DNA of 64,000 bases, taken from positions 1 through 64,000 of the forward strand of contig NZ_PXZO01000039.1 in the NCBI RefSeq assembly GCF_003013475.1, read 5' to 3'. Of this stretch, positions 54,012 to 64,000 are shown piece after piece (the stretch's first letter is position 1; each line of letters begins with the position of its first letter). A program made the position numbers and the translations under genes. Origin of the DNA: Brevibacillus porteri (GTDB taxonomy: Bacteria; Bacillota; Bacilli; Brevibacillales; Brevibacillaceae). A model generated the notes under the pieces. The model saw nothing but the letters and a program-made list of their open reading frames with translations, was not told the DNA's origin and searched no databases.

Positions 54012-54782
54012 ATGTTAGAACATCTGGCGCGCAAATGGGGCCGCAAAGAAAAGCAAACGGAGCCAGCCGAGTTGGATCGTTCCGGTAAGATCCCGGAACA
54101 TGTGGCGATTATTATGGATGGCAACGGTCGTTGGGCCAACAAGCGCAGTTTACCCCGGGTTGCCGGGCACCGTGCAGGAATGAAAGCAGTAAAGGAAGTC
54201 GTCAAGGCTGCAGACGAGATCGGTGTGCGTTATATGACGATGTACGCATTCTCTACCGAAAATTGGAAGCGCCCACGCGATGAAGTGGATTTTCTCATGA
54301 AACTTCCGCAGGAATTTTTGTCGACAGAATTGGATGAATTAATAGAACGTGGTGTTCGCATTCGCATGCTGGGCAGTAAAAACGAGCTGCCTTCTCATAC
54401 GCTGAAAGCACTGCTGGAAGCAGAAGAGAAAACGAAGGACAATAGCGGTCTGCAATTGAATTTTGCTCTGAATTACGGCGGGCGAGATGAACTTGCGAAA
54501 GCATTTTCAGAGATGGCGGCACAAGTAAAAGCAGGTGAGCTTCAACCAGAGCAACTGACTGAGGAATTGATATCGAGCTACCTGTATACAAGCGAAATTC
54601 CCGATCCAGACCTCTTGATTCGCACAAGTGGAGAGATTCGCTTGAGTAACTTTATGCTGTGGCAATTGGCATATACAGAATTATGGTTTACGGATGTGCT
54701 ATGGCCTGATTTTACCCGTGAACATTTTTATCAAGCAATCGTGGAATACCAAGGCCGAGCTCGTCGCTACGGGGCGGTATAA
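54012..54782 (+). CDS. uppS: Undecaprenyl pyrophosphate synthase (isoprenyl transferase)
   Basis: Makes the C55 carrier lipid for cell-wall synthesis from FPP and IPP. The 256-residue cis-prenyltransferase has 'HVAIIMDGNGRWA' with catalytic Asp36, 'RVAGHRAGMKAVKEVV', 'YAFSTENWKRP' and the C-terminal 'PDPDLLIRTSGEIRLSNFMLWQ', partly cited. Length fits the family. cdsA follows after 17 bases. Confidence 0.97.
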   Translation: MLEHLARKWGRKEKQTEPAELDRSGKIPEHVAIIMDGNGRWANKRSLPRVAGHRAGMKAVKEVVKAADEIGVRYMTMYAFSTENWKRPRDEVDFLMKLPQEFLSTELDELIERGVRIRMLGSKNELPSHTLKALLEAEEKTKDNSGLQLNFALNYGGRDELAKAFSEMAAQVKAGELQPEQLTEELISSYLYTSEIPDPDLLIRTSGEIRLSNFMLWQLAYTELWFTDVLWPDFTREHFYQAIVEYQGRARRYGAV

Positions 54783-54799
54783 CCGAGAGGTGGAATCAG

Positions 54800-55585
54800 T
54801 TGAAGCAACGTATAATAACAGGCCTGATTGGTGGGGCTGCTTTTCTATTATTGATGTATGCTGGTGGAGTTTGGTACTCACTATTGGTGTTTTTACTGGC
54901 TGTCATTGGCTATTTTGAATTTATGAGAATGGCTGGCATTCAGTCATTTTATTTGGCAGGATTGCTCGGATATGTATTGATGTTAAGCATTTTGTGGCCG
55001 TCTCTATTATTTTCGGATTGGCTCAGTATCAGCATGCCGGATCTGATGCTGCCCGTCATCCTGCTCTTGTTGATTTACTCCGTTTTACGGAAAAATCAGT
55101 TTCACATTGAACACGTCGCCCTTACGTTGGTGGGGGCGTTATACATAGGCTACGGTTTTACTTATATGGCCGCTACCCGAAACCTACCTGAAGGATTCAT
55201 GCTGACGGTCATGGTCATTATGGGAATCTGGTCGACTGATTCGGGCGCCTATTTTGTGGGAAAAGCAATAGGTAAGCGTAAACTGTGGCCAGAAATAAGT
55301 CCAAACAAGACGGTGGAAGGGGCCTTAGGAGGTCTCGTCGCTTCTGTTTTGATTGTCCTTTCCATCAATGCAAGCTTTGGACATTTTGCGATTGATCAGG
55401 CTTTGACTATCGCACTTGTTGCGGGGATCGTCGGGCAATTGGGTGATTTGGTTGAGTCGGCTTTCAAGAGACATTTCCATGTAAAAGATTCAGGACAGCT
55501 CATTCCGGGTCACGGGGGCGTTTTGGATCGCTTTGATAGTTTTTTGCTCGTCTTTCCGGTTCTACATCTATTAGGTATTGTCTAA
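54800..55585 (+). CDS. cdsA: Phosphatidate cytidylyltransferase
   Basis: Makes CDP-diacylglycerol from phosphatidic acid and CTP. The 261-residue protein has about seven membrane helices, with the signature 'STDSGAYFVGKAIGK', 'SPNKTVEGALGG' and 'HGGVLDRFDS'. It starts with TTG after GAGAGGTGG. It is part of a lipid and envelope block with uppS and dxr. Confidence 0.95.
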   Translation: MKQRIITGLIGGAAFLLLMYAGGVWYSLLVFLLAVIGYFEFMRMAGIQSFYLAGLLGYVLMLSILWPSLLFSDWLSISMPDLMLPVILLLLIYSVLRKNQFHIEHVALTLVGALYIGYGFTYMAATRNLPEGFMLTVMVIMGIWSTDSGAYFVGKAIGKRKLWPEISPNKTVEGALGGLVASVLIVLSINASFGHFAIDQALTIALVAGIVGQLGDLVESAFKRHFHVKDSGQLIPGHGGVLDRFDSFLLVFPVLHLLGIV

Positions 55586-55625
55586 AACCTTTTGCATATA
55601 GAAAGAGATATAGAGGGTGAAATCC

Positions 55626-56774
55626 GTGAAAAAAATAGCGCTCTTAGGTTCAACGGGGTCAATTGGAACGAGTACGCTTGAAGTCGTAGACCAGCATCCT
55701 GAGGATTTTTCGGTGGTAGCTATGGCTGCTGGAACAAACGTCGATCTATTGACACGCCAGGTGGAAAAATTCAAGCCCGAGCTCGTTTCTGTGGGAAATG
55801 AGGAGGCTGCCGTTGAACTGCGAGATAGATTGGCGGGTAAGTCTCAACCAGAAATCGTTTACGGGGCGGAAGGATTGGAACTGGTTGCCCGTCATGAAGC
55901 TGCCAATTTCGTAATGACCGCTGTTGTCGGCAGTGTAGGGGTCGCCCCTACACTCGCTGCGATTGAGGCGGGAAAAACAATTGGACTGGCCAACAAAGAG
56001 ACACTGGTGAGCGCTGGCCCTGTCGTCATGAAACGAGCGAAAGAAAAAGGCGTATCGATTATTCCAGTAGACAGCGAGCATTCAGCTGTCTACCAATGTC
56101 TGCAAGGGGAGCGCAAGGAAGATGTGGCGCGGGTCATTTTGACCGCTTCAGGAGGTTCTTTCCGTCACCTCTCTCGCGAGGATCTACAGCAAGTGACAGT
56201 AGAGCAGGCATTGGCTCATCCGAATTGGAGCATGGGTGCAAAAATTACCATCGATTCTGCTACCATGATGAACAAAGGTTTTGAAGTGATCGAGGCTCAT
56301 TGGCTGTTCGATTTACCTTATGAGCAAATCGAATGCGTATTGCATTATGAAAGTATCATACACTCTATGGTAGAATACAAAGACAGAGCGGTCATGGCTC
56401 AACTCGGTACGCCGGATATGAAGGTTCCGATTCAGTACGCCATGAGCTATCCAATCAGAAAAGAACTGCCTACCGAACCACTCGATTTGGTCAAGATCGC
56501 CACGCTTCATTTTGCAGCCATGGATTATGAGCGTTATCCACTGTTAAAATTAGCGTATGAGTGCGGCATGGCAGGAGGTACGCATACTGCGGTACTGAAT
56601 GCAGCCAATGAAGTCGCAGTTGATAGGTTCTTGAAGGGAGCGATCCGTTTTTTGGACATCGAAAAGGTCGTCCGAAAAACATGCGAAGCTCACCCTGGTG
56701 TAGCGAGTCCAGAGCTTGCAGATATTTTTGCAGCTGATGAGTGGGCACGCTCTTATGCGCTCGTCTCCATCTAA
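55626..56774 (+). CDS. dxr: 1-deoxy-D-xylulose 5-phosphate reductoisomerase
   Basis: Converts DXP to MEP with NADPH in the MEP isoprenoid route. The 382-residue protein starts with the NADPH loop '[18 protein letters not shown]' and has '[12 protein letters not shown]', '[13 protein letters not shown]' (active-site residues), '[13 protein letters not shown]' and '[27 protein letters not shown]', partly cited. The GTG at 55626 is chosen because GAGGGTG lies just before it; a GTG at 55617 overlaps the site. Confidence 0.96.
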   Translation: MKKIALLGSTGSIGTSTLEVVDQHPEDFSVVAMAAGTNVDLLTRQVEKFKPELVSVGNEEAAVELRDRLAGKSQPEIVYGAEGLELVARHEAANFVMTAVVGSVGVAPTLAAIEAGKTIGLANKETLVSAGPVVMKRAKEKGVSIIPVDSEHSAVYQCLQGERKEDVARVILTASGGSFRHLSREDLQQVTVEQALAHPNWSMGAKITIDSATMMNKGFEVIEAHWLFDLPYEQIECVLHYESIIHSMVEYKDRAVMAQLGTPDMKVPIQYAMSYPIRKELPTEPLDLVKIATLHFAAMDYERYPLLKLAYECGMAGGTHTAVLNAANEVAVDRFLKGAIRFLDIEKVVRKTCEAHPGVASPELADIFAADEWARSYALVSI

Positions 56775-56818
56775 GGAAATATGAGTATTAGATACTTGAC
56801 AGAAAGGTGGCTGTTCAC

Positions 56819-58084
56819 TTGCCTTTGCCCAACCTGGATTCCGTTGAATCAATTCTCGCGATTGTAGTTGTATTTGGGGTACTTGTCTTTGTGCACGAAC
56901 TAGGACACTTCCTTCTGGCCAAGAAGGCAGGAATCTTATGTCGTGAATTTGCACTGGGAATGGGGCCAAAAATTTTTCGCGTGAAGCGGGGAGAAACGGA
57001 ATACACCTTACGCCTGTTACCCATCGGTGGTCTCGTTCGCATGGCGGGGGAAGACCCGGAGATGGATATGTTGAAACCGCACATGGAAGTAAGCGTGGAG
57101 CGGGATGCGTTAGGAAAGGTCACACATATTTTGCTCGATGGGCCAAGTACTGGTTCACCTCGTGCGATTACCGGTACGGTGGTACATTTTGATCTGGAGC
57201 AAAATTTAAATATCGTGCTTGAACTAGATGGAGAGCAGAAGACATTTGCTGTTCATCCACAGGCTCAGCTGGTCAAGGATGGACAAGAAGTACAGATTGC
57301 TCCTCTGAACAGACAGTTCAAAGGCAAGACAGTTTCCCAACGTTTTTGGGCGATTTTTGCAGGACCTGCAGCCAACTTTTTGCTGGCGTTTGTTTTGTTT
57401 ATCGTGATCGGCTTCTTGTACGGCGTACCGAATGGCAGCCATCTGGGGAATGTGATTCCGGGAGGACCTGCTGCTCAAGCTGGATTATTGCCAGGTGATA
57501 AGGTGATCGCGATTCAAGGTCAGCCTGTATCCTCGTGGAAAGACGTTGTAGAGAAGATTAGCAAAGCGCCGGACCAACAATTAACATTTGATTACGAGCG
57601 CAATGGCCAGCGTATGACTGTGCCAGTTAAAGTAGGGAAAGACGAAAATAACGTGGGCAAAATCATGGTAACCAATGCACTCACGTTTGCCCCAGGAGAA
57701 GTTCTCAAATACGGTGCAACTTCCACTTACGAGTTTACGATGATGATCCTGAAAAGCTTGGGAATGCTCGTGACGGGTGAATATGGGCTGAAGGACTTGA
57801 GTGGTCCAGTCGGTATTTTCAAGATGACAGGAGAGGTTGCTCAACAAGGTATGGCGATTCTATTGAAATGGGCTGCTGTATTGAGCATTAACCTTGGATT
57901 GTTCAATCTGTTGCCACTGCCTGCCTTAGATGGCGGACGTCTCGCATTCTTGGGAGTAGAGGCGTTGCGTGGTCGACCTGTTGACCCGCATAAAGAAGGA
58001 ATGGTTCATTTCCTGGGCTTTGCCTTTTTGATGTTGCTGATTTTGGTAGTGACTTGGAATGATCTGCAACGATTGTTCTCCTAA
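56819..58084 (+). CDS. rseP: Site-2 intramembrane metalloprotease RseP (RasP)
   Basis: RseP/RasP cuts membrane anti-sigma factors and signal peptide remnants. The 421-residue protein has the zinc motif 'HELGH' (His26, Glu27, His30) in the first membrane helix, a PDZ domain (about 205-280: 'GGPAAQAGLLPGDKV'), and the C-terminal helix motif 'NLLPLPALDGGRL'. A TTG at 56819 is used because AAAGGTGG precedes it by 8 bases; the GTG at 56807 is within the site. Confidence 0.93.
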   Translation: MPLPNLDSVESILAIVVVFGVLVFVHELGHFLLAKKAGILCREFALGMGPKIFRVKRGETEYTLRLLPIGGLVRMAGEDPEMDMLKPHMEVSVERDALGKVTHILLDGPSTGSPRAITGTVVHFDLEQNLNIVLELDGEQKTFAVHPQAQLVKDGQEVQIAPLNRQFKGKTVSQRFWAIFAGPAANFLLAFVLFIVIGFLYGVPNGSHLGNVIPGGPAAQAGLLPGDKVIAIQGQPVSSWKDVVEKISKAPDQQLTFDYERNGQRMTVPVKVGKDENNVGKIMVTNALTFAPGEVLKYGATSTYEFTMMILKSLGMLVTGEYGLKDLSGPVGIFKMTGEVAQQGMAILLKWAAVLSINLGLFNLLPLPALDGGRLAFLGVEALRGRPVDPHKEGMVHFLGFAFLMLLILVVTWNDLQRLFS

Positions 58085-58139
58085 TCACGTACTAACACGA
58101 TAGAAAGAAAAACAGACATACCTAAAAGGATGGTGCAAA

Positions 58140-59222
58140 ATGTTCAAGCGCGAGGAGACGAAACCGGTTTTTGTAGGTGGAGTGCAAATCGGGGGCCAAA
58201 AAAGCGTAGTCATCCAGTCGATGACGACAGCAGACACGCGTGATGTAGAAAAAACTCTGGCTGAAATTCAGAGACTGCACGATGTCGGTTGCCAAATTGT
58301 TCGCTTGGCCGTCATCAATGAAGATGCAGCCCGTGCCATCAAAAAAATTAAAGAACGCTCCCCATTGCCGCTTGTTGCCGACATTCATTTCGACCACAAG
58401 CTCGCGTTGATTGCACTGGAGAGCGGGATTGATAAAATTCGGATCAACCCAGGAAACATCGGTTCGAAAGAAAAAACGCAACGCGTAGTGGAAGCGTGCC
58501 GCGAGCGCAATGTTCCGATCCGTATCGGGGTCAACTCCGGTTCAGTGGAGAGAAGACTTTTGGAGAAATACGGTTACCCTTCTCCGGAAGCGATCGTAGA
58601 AAGTGCGATAGACCACGTGCAAATTCTGGAAGACTTGAATTACGACAACATCGTCATTTCCTTGAAGTCTTCCGATGTTCCAACAATGATTCAAACATAT
58701 TCGTTGATGGCACAGAAACGCAACTATCCACTGCATGTCGGTGTTACAGAAGCAGGTACACAGTTTTCCGGCAGCATTAAGTCTTCAGTTGGAATTGGAA
58801 CGGTATTGTCGATGGGAATCGGTGACACCATCCGCGTATCCCTGACGGCTGATCCTGTTGAAGAAATTAAAGTAGCGAAACAAATCCTTCGCAGCTTGGA
58901 TATCGTGAACAACGATCCAGTGGTTATTGCATGCCCATCTTGCGGTCGATGCGCAATTGACCTGATCGGCTTGGCAACAAAAGTCGAAGATGCCATTTCG
59001 ACGCTGAAAGTACCGTTAAAAGTAGCGGTAATGGGTTGCGCGGTTAATGGTCCTGGTGAAGCTCGTGAAGCAGATGTAGGCGTTGCCGGCGGAAATGGCG
59101 AGGGCTTGATTTTCCGTAATGGTGAAATTGTTCGGAAAGTAAAAGAAACCGAGTTGTTTGAAGAGCTGATGAAAGAAATTAATGAAATGGTAAACGAGCA
59201 AAAACCTACAACTGTAGGGTAA
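58140..59222 (+). CDS. ispG: 4-hydroxy-3-methylbut-2-en-1-yl diphosphate synthase IspG
   Basis: The iron-sulphur enzyme of the MEP pathway that turns MEcPP into HMBPP. The 360-residue protein has a TIM-barrel domain ('VQSMTTADTRDVEKT', 'RINPGNIG', 'RIGVNSGSVERRLLEKYG') and the [4Fe-4S] region 'CPSCGRC' (Cys265, Cys268) with 'GCAVNGPGEAREAD'. It lies between rseP and proS; in B. subtilis ispG is elsewhere. ATG with AAAGGATGG upstream. Confidence 0.96.
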   Translation: MFKREETKPVFVGGVQIGGQKSVVIQSMTTADTRDVEKTLAEIQRLHDVGCQIVRLAVINEDAARAIKKIKERSPLPLVADIHFDHKLALIALESGIDKIRINPGNIGSKEKTQRVVEACRERNVPIRIGVNSGSVERRLLEKYGYPSPEAIVESAIDHVQILEDLNYDNIVISLKSSDVPTMIQTYSLMAQKRNYPLHVGVTEAGTQFSGSIKSSVGIGTVLSMGIGDTIRVSLTADPVEEIKVAKQILRSLDIVNNDPVVIACPSCGRCAIDLIGLATKVEDAISTLKVPLKVAVMGCAVNGPGEAREADVGVAGGNGEGLIFRNGEIVRKVKETELFEELMKEINEMVNEQKPTTVG

Positions 59223-59262
59223 TGCACGTTGATTGCTGATAAGGCATAAGGAGGACACGCAC

Positions 59263-61011
59263 GTGTTGAAGCAAAGTCAAATGTTGATCCCTACCCTGCG
59301 GGAAGTGCCATCCGACGCGGAGATTGCCAGCCACAAGCTGCTACTCCGTGCTGGTATGGCCCGCCAACTGGCTTCCGGTATTTATACGTACCTGCCCCTG
59401 GCGCTCCGTTCCCTGCACAAAATCCAAGCGATTGTGCGTGAAGAAATGAACAATGCTGGGGGACAAGAGCTGTTGATGCCAGCGATGCAACCAGCTGAGC
59501 TGTGGCATCAAACGGGTCGTTGGGATGTATACGGTCCCGAGCTCGTTCGCCTGCGTGACCGTCATGATCGTCCTTTTGCCTTGGGTCCAACCCACGAAGA
59601 AGTCATTACGAGTCTCGTGCGTGATGAGATTAACTCTTACAAAAAACTCCCGATCAACCTTTATCAAATTCAAACCAAGTTCCGTGATGAAGTGCGTCCA
59701 CGCTTCGGTTTGATTCGTTGCCGCGAGTTTATTATGAAGGATGCTTACTCTTTTGATACGTCACAAGAAGGTCTGGATCGCAACTTCCAGGCGATGTATG
59801 ATGCGTACACGAACATCTTTACCCGTGTAGGCTTGAACTTCCGTGCAGTAGAAGCGGATGCAGGTGCAATCGGCGGAAAAGGCACTTACGAATTCATGGC
59901 ACTGTGCGACATTGGGGAAGACACGATTGCTTATTCTGAAGAAGGCGATTATGCGGCCAACTTGGAAAAAGCAGAAGTCGTGTACAAGCCATCTGCGAAG
60001 CCAGCAACAGAAGCGCCAGCTCGCGAAAAATTGCATACGCCTGGTACCAAAACGATCGACCAATTGGTGCAAGCACTGCAAATCGAAGCAAAGCAAATCA
60101 TCAAGAGCCTCATTTATCGCATAGACGACAAGCTGGTTATGGTTCTGGTGCGCGGTGATCATGAGATCAATGAAGTGAAGCTGAAAAACTTGTATGATGC
60201 GACGATCGTAGGGCTGGCTTCTGAAGCGGATATCGTTTCGGTAACAGGAGCTCCTGCAGGATTTGTTGGCCCTGTTGGTATTGATCCTGAAAAAGTGGAA
60301 ATCATTGCGGACAATTTTGTTCAAGAAGTTTATGATGGTGTCGTCGGTGCCAATGAAACAGACTATCATCTGACTCACGTAGTTGCTGGCCGTGATTTCA
60401 CGGTTTCCCAGTACGCTGACTTGCGCAACATTACAGAAGGCGACGAGTGCCCTCGTACAGGTGGTGTTATCAAGTTTGCACGTGGTGTAGAAGTCGGTCA
60501 CGTATTCAAGCTGGGTACGAAATACTCCACAGCGATGGGTGCTACGTACCTGGATGAGAATGGTCGCAGTCAACCAATGATCATGGGTTGCTACGGAATC
60601 GGTGTATCTCGTACGATTGCGGCAGTGATCGAGCAGAACAATGATGAAAATGGAATCATTTGGCCAGTATCTGTTGCACCTTTCCATGTGCATGTGATTC
60701 CGGTCAATGTTAAAGTAGAAGAGCAACGGCAAGCTAGTGAACAAATTACAGAAGCATTGCGCAAGGCTGGCGTAGAAGTTTTGTTTGACGATCGTCCTGA
60801 GCGTGCTGGTGTGAAGTTTAAAGATGCCGATTTGATTGGATTGCCCCTGCGTATTACGGTTTCCGATAAAGCTGCACAAGAAGGAACAGTTGAAGTGCGT
60901 ATCCGCAAAAACGGTGAAACACATGATGTGAAGCTGGATCAATTGGTCGATGAAGTGAAACGTCACTTATCTCGTGTTGACCAAACAGGAGCTGCATTGT
61001 TCGGTAACTAG
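59263..61011 (+). CDS. proS: Prolyl-tRNA synthetase
   Basis: A bacterial-type class II enzyme with an editing (INS) domain, 582 residues. Signatures: '[20 protein letters not shown]', '[21 protein letters not shown]' (in part), '[26 protein letters not shown]' (in part), the INS region (about 230-400), and class II motif 3 '[14 protein letters not shown]'. GTG at 59263 follows AAGGAGG with an 8-base spacer. A terminator follows. No T-box was seen upstream; the gap is only 40 bases. Confidence 0.96.
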   Translation: MLKQSQMLIPTLREVPSDAEIASHKLLLRAGMARQLASGIYTYLPLALRSLHKIQAIVREEMNNAGGQELLMPAMQPAELWHQTGRWDVYGPELVRLRDRHDRPFALGPTHEEVITSLVRDEINSYKKLPINLYQIQTKFRDEVRPRFGLIRCREFIMKDAYSFDTSQEGLDRNFQAMYDAYTNIFTRVGLNFRAVEADAGAIGGKGTYEFMALCDIGEDTIAYSEEGDYAANLEKAEVVYKPSAKPATEAPAREKLHTPGTKTIDQLVQALQIEAKQIIKSLIYRIDDKLVMVLVRGDHEINEVKLKNLYDATIVGLASEADIVSVTGAPAGFVGPVGIDPEKVEIIADNFVQEVYDGVVGANETDYHLTHVVAGRDFTVSQYADLRNITEGDECPRTGGVIKFARGVEVGHVFKLGTKYSTAMGATYLDENGRSQPMIMGCYGIGVSRTIAAVIEQNNDENGIIWPVSVAPFHVHVIPVNVKVEEQRQASEQITEALRKAGVEVLFDDRPERAGVKFKDADLIGLPLRITVSDKAAQEGTVEVRIRKNGETHDVKLDQLVDEVKRHLSRVDQTGAALFGN

Positions 61012-61050
61012 TTGCATGCAGGAATAAGAAGGATTTTGTCGAATTTTTAC

Positions 61051-61090
61051 GGGGTACTCCCCTAGCTTAAAGGGGAGTGCCTCTTTTTCT
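61051..61090 (+). terminator. Rho-independent terminator after proS
   Basis: Perfect 8-bp stem ACTCCCCT (61056-61063)/AGGGGAGT (61071-61078) with an AGCTTAA loop, followed by GCCTCTTTTTCTT. Confidence 0.85.
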
Positions 61091-61127
61091 TGTTTGAACG
61101 CTCACTTATAGGGAAGGTGGGAAAACC

Positions 61128-64000
61128 GTGGACCGTTTACAAGAGCAAAAGCATCGCTTCTCCCTATTGGTCAAGCAAATGGAAGTTCCTGACGAATGGG
61201 TGGAGCGATTTTTTCTTGATGCTCAGATTGAAAAGTTAGAGCTGTATAAGCAGAACAAAGAATGGGTTTTTCACTTTGCCCTCCCGAGAATGATACCTGC
61301 AGATGTTTATGCAGCTTTTACCAAGCGATTGACGCATACATTTTCACATCTAGCCAAAGTAGATACCCGATTTCATTATCTCCAAAAGCCATCACTCGAT
61401 CATGTAGTCGAAGAGTATTGGGATGTCTTGCTGGCGGGTCTGGAGCCAGCTCTGAACTCCTTGGCAGGTACGATGCGTCAAGCACGTAAGCAAGTCGACC
61501 AACAGGAAGTCAAGGTGTACTTGCCAACGGAGATGTCCGTTGAGGTTGCCAAGCGTAAACGAGCGGATAATGAGCTTTTGGCTGCTTTCCAAAAAGCTAC
61601 CGATTGCTCGATGCGCTTTACTTTCCATGGGGAAGAAAGCGATGACGCGTATAGGGCCTTTGAGGAGCAACGTAAAGAGGAAGAGCGTGCTCTCGTCGAA
61701 GTTGTGATGACAGCTGCTCAGCAAGAGAGCAAATCGTCTGATAAAGCTGAGGCTGTCACTACGCTCATGATGGGCTATGAAATCAAAGATGCGCCGATCC
61801 CGATTTGCGAGATTCAAGATGAGGAACGCCGTATCGTCATCCAAGGAACCGTTTTTAACGTAGAAGTTAAAGAGCTTCGCAGTGGACGCCATTTGCTCAC
61901 GTTCAACGTTTCAGATTATACGGATTCTCTCACGGTGAAGATGTTCTCCCGCGATAAAGAAGACGTGAAAATGCTTGAATTGCTGAAAGACGGCATGTGG
62001 GTGAAAGTACGGGGAAGTGTACAGCATGACACATTTGTACGCGATCTTGTGATGAATGCCAATGATTTGAACCAGATTGAGCAGGTCATTCGCAAAGATC
62101 ACGCGGAAGAAAAACGTGTCGAGCTCCACTGCCATACGCCGATGAGTGCGCTGGATGCCGTTGCATCCGTAAAATCACTGGTCTCGACGGCAGCAAAGTG
62201 GGGTCATAAAGCAATTGCTGTCACTGACCATGGTGTCGTACAGGCTTTTCCAGAGGCGTATTCTATCGCCAAAAAGAACAACATCAAATGCATTCTCGGT
62301 ATGGAAGCCTACGTAGTCGAAGATGGTATCGATATCGTTTACAACATGCAAGCAGACAACAATCTCTCCATTGATGAAAATACCGAATACGTCGTGTTTG
62401 ATACGGAGACGACGGGGTTAAACGCCTCAGAGCATACAATCATCGAGATCGCTGCTGTCAAAATGAAAGGCTCAGAAATTGTCGACCAATGGACGGAACT
62501 GATCGACCCGCAATTGGAAATTGGGCCAAAGACAACCGAGATTACGGGGATTACCAACGAAATGCTCCGCGGGCAAGAGACACTCGATGTGGTACTCCGC
62601 AAGTTCAAAGATTTTACTGGTGACGCCATCCTCGTTGCGCATAATGCAGAGTTTGATAAAGCGTTTATTAACGCCTGCGCCAAACGGATTGGCATGGAAC
62701 CATGGACCAATCCATTTTTAGATACCCTGCCTTTGGCGCGTTTGATGTACAAAGGAATGCGCAATTATCGTTTGGGATCATTAGCGAAAAAGTTCAACGT
62801 CGAGCTCATTAATGCTCACCGTGCGTTGGACGATACCGTGGCCTTGGCTCAAGTGTTCCAGCAAATGCTGAAGGACATAAAAGAAGCGGAAATCAAATCG
62901 CTTGCTGAACTGAATGAAAAAAGCAACGAAGAGGCGGATTACAAGAGTGGCCGTCCATTCCATGCGACGATTCTCGTGCAAAATAAAGAAGGCCTCAAAA
63001 ACCTGTACAAGCTCGTGAGTCGTTCCCATGTGGAAACCTTCTTCCGTTGGCCACGAATTCAGCGAAGCCAGCTGACCAAATACCGTGAAGGCTTGTTAAT
63101 CGGGACAGCATGTAAGGATGGCGAGCTGATGCAGTCGATTCTGCGTGGTAAGTCACCAGAAGAACTGAAGGAAGTTGCTAGTTATTACGACTTTTTGGAA
63201 ATACAGCCGGTTGCTCATTACTCACCACTATTGCGTAATGAAGAAATTCCATCATTGGAGACGATGAAGGGCTATCATCAAAAGATTGTGGAAATGGGAA
63301 AAGAGCTCGGCAAGCTGGTCGTAGCCACAGGAGATGTGCATTTTCTCAATCCGCAAGATGAAATCTTCCGCGATGTTTTCTTATTGTCAAAAGGGGACCC
63401 AACGGCAGGAAACCAGCCGCCGCTTTACTTCCATACAACGGAAGAGATGCTAGAGGCGTTTTCCTTTTTGGGGGAAGAGACCGCAAAAGAAATTGTTGTA
63501 ACCAATACGAATGCCATTGCGGATATGATTGAGGATATTAGTCCGATTCCAGACAAGCTGTACACGCCGATCATTGAAGGGGCGGATGATGAGCTGCGTC
63601 AAATGTGTTATGACAAAGCAAGGTTGTTGTATGGTGATCCATTGCCCGAACTGGTCGAGCATCGCTTGGAAAAAGAATTGAACAGTATCATCAAGCACGG
63701 CTTCGGTGTGATTTATTTGATTTCTCAGCGTTTGGTAACGAAATCGTTGAATGATGGTTACCTGGTAGGTTCACGTGGGTCTGTAGGCTCGTCTTTTGTT
63801 GCCACGATGTCTGAGATTACTGAGGTAAACCCATTGCCTCCTCACTATCGTTGTCCAGATTGTAAGCACAGTGAATTTATCACAGACGGTTCCATCGCCT
63901 CTGGGTTTGACCTGGAGGATAAAGCATGCACAGAATGCGGCACGATGTATGCCAAAGACGGGCAAGATATTCCGTTCGAAACGTTCCTTGGTTTTAAAGG
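61128..64000 (+). CDS. polC: DNA polymerase III PolC-type alpha subunit (partial, 3' end outside)
   Basis: The replicative polymerase of Bacillota, 957 codons in the window of the usual 1,430-odd. An N-terminal domain (1-220) is followed by an OB-fold (about 225-320), a PHP domain that starts 'HCHTPMSALDAV' near 335 and contains 'HGVVQAFPEAY', and the proofreading exonuclease inserted within it ('DTETTGLN' near 424, 'VAHNAEFDKAFI', 'HRALDDTVALA'). The palm region starts with 'VGSRGSVGSSFVATM' and a zinc cluster (CPDC/CTEC, about 910-935). The catalytic Asp motif lies beyond the window. GTG start follows GGAAGGTGGG. Confidence 0.96.
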   Translation, partial: MDRLQEQKHRFSLLVKQMEVPDEWVERFFLDAQIEKLELYKQNKEWVFHFALPRMIPADVYAAFTKRLTHTFSHLAKVDTRFHYLQKPSLDHVVEEYWDVLLAGLEPALNSLAGTMRQARKQVDQQEVKVYLPTEMSVEVAKRKRADNELLAAFQKATDCSMRFTFHGEESDDAYRAFEEQRKEEERALVEVVMTAAQQESKSSDKAEAVTTLMMGYEIKDAPIPICEIQDEERRIVIQGTVFNVEVKELRSGRHLLTFNVSDYTDSLTVKMFSRDKEDVKMLELLKDGMWVKVRGSVQHDTFVRDLVMNANDLNQIEQVIRKDHAEEKRVELHCHTPMSALDAVASVKSLVSTAAKWGHKAIAVTDHGVVQAFPEAYSIAKKNNIKCILGMEAYVVEDGIDIVYNMQADNNLSIDENTEYVVFDTETTGLNASEHTIIEIAAVKMKGSEIVDQWTELIDPQLEIGPKTTEITGITNEMLRGQETLDVVLRKFKDFTGDAILVAHNAEFDKAFINACAKRIGMEPWTNPFLDTLPLARLMYKGMRNYRLGSLAKKFNVELINAHRALDDTVALAQVFQQMLKDIKEAEIKSLAELNEKSNEEADYKSGRPFHATILVQNKEGLKNLYKLVSRSHVETFFRWPRIQRSQLTKYREGLLIGTACKDGELMQSILRGKSPEELKEVASYYDFLEIQPVAHYSPLLRNEEIPSLETMKGYHQKIVEMGKELGKLVVATGDVHFLNPQDEIFRDVFLLSKGDPTAGNQPPLYFHTTEEMLEAFSFLGEETAKEIVVTNTNAIADMIEDISPIPDKLYTPIIEGADDELRQMCYDKARLLYGDPLPELVEHRLEKELNSIIKHGFGVIYLISQRLVTKSLNDGYLVGSRGSVGSSFVATMSEITEVNPLPPHYRCPDCKHSEFITDGSIASGFDLEDKACTECGTMYAKDGQDIPFETFLGFK

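Noticed and set aside
59223-59262. Possible T-box upstream of proS
   Set aside because: The gap is only 40 bases and shows just a ribosome binding site.
59761-60966. A 401-codon minus-strand frame opposite proS
   Set aside because: It is mirrored onto conserved proS sequence and has no family resemblance or start signals.

Overview
The window is a low-to-mid GC Bacillota chromosome segment, most likely Brevibacillus or a close Paenibacillaceae relative. Evidence is the Bacillus-type gene order sucCD-dprA-topA-trmFO-xerC-hslVU-codY-fla/che-rpsB-tsf-pyrH-frr-uppS-cdsA-dxr-rseP-(ispG)-proS-polC, strong AGGAGG-type ribosome binding sites, frequent GTG/TTG starts, FliY in place of FliN, CheC/CheD, CodY, and PolC. 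No tRNA, rRNA, CRISPR array, insertion sequence or prophage module was seen.

Positions 1-8850 are the variable part. They hold a frameshifted XRE-type regulator, a small unknown gene, a YifB-family AAA ATPase, a tiny membrane protein, a chagasin-like (I42) protease inhibitor, and a three-gene cyclic-di-GMP-type cassette (EAL protein, unknown 118-aa protein, CBS-GGDEF protein). These are followed by a YbjQ protein, an SCP2-domain protein, an AlbA_2-domain protein and a lipoprotein. Positions 9038-19735 carry housekeeping genes: succinyl-CoA ligase, DprA, topoisomerase I, TrmFO, and the xerC-hslV-hslU-codY cluster, which ends in a strong terminator.

Positions 20109-50517 are one continuous plus-strand fla/che operon of 36 genes with mostly overlapping or very short junctions. 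It runs from the rod and basal body (flgBC-fliEFG), through the export ATPase (fliHIJ), a MotE-like protein, hook control (fliK), a TIGR02530-type protein, flgE, swrD, fliL, the switch (fliM, fliY, cheY), the export gate (fliO/Z-P-Q-R-flhB-flhA), placement GTPase/ATPase (flhF-flhG), chemotaxis (cheB-A-W-C-D), a small membrane protein and sigD. A distal cassette follows: FapA-like DUF342, a Q/E-rich protein, SwrB-like, and an anchored MltG-N-like protein. A terminator overlaps the last stop codon. No flgD is present at its usual place between fliK and flgE; that place holds the TIGR02530-type gene and a pair of hairpins.

Positions 50528-61011 hold translation and envelope genes: rpsB with its own promoter and structured leader, tsf, pyrH, frr, uppS, cdsA, dxr, the site-2 protease rseP, ispG and proS. 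dxr and ispG (MEP pathway) with uppS and cdsA form an isoprenoid/lipid-carrier block. polC starts at 61128 and runs off the end. The most promising things to follow up are the c-di-GMP cassette with its unknown middle protein, the missing flgD with its replacement, the post-sigD cassette, the duplicated MotE-like repeat, and several unassigned leader hairpins.
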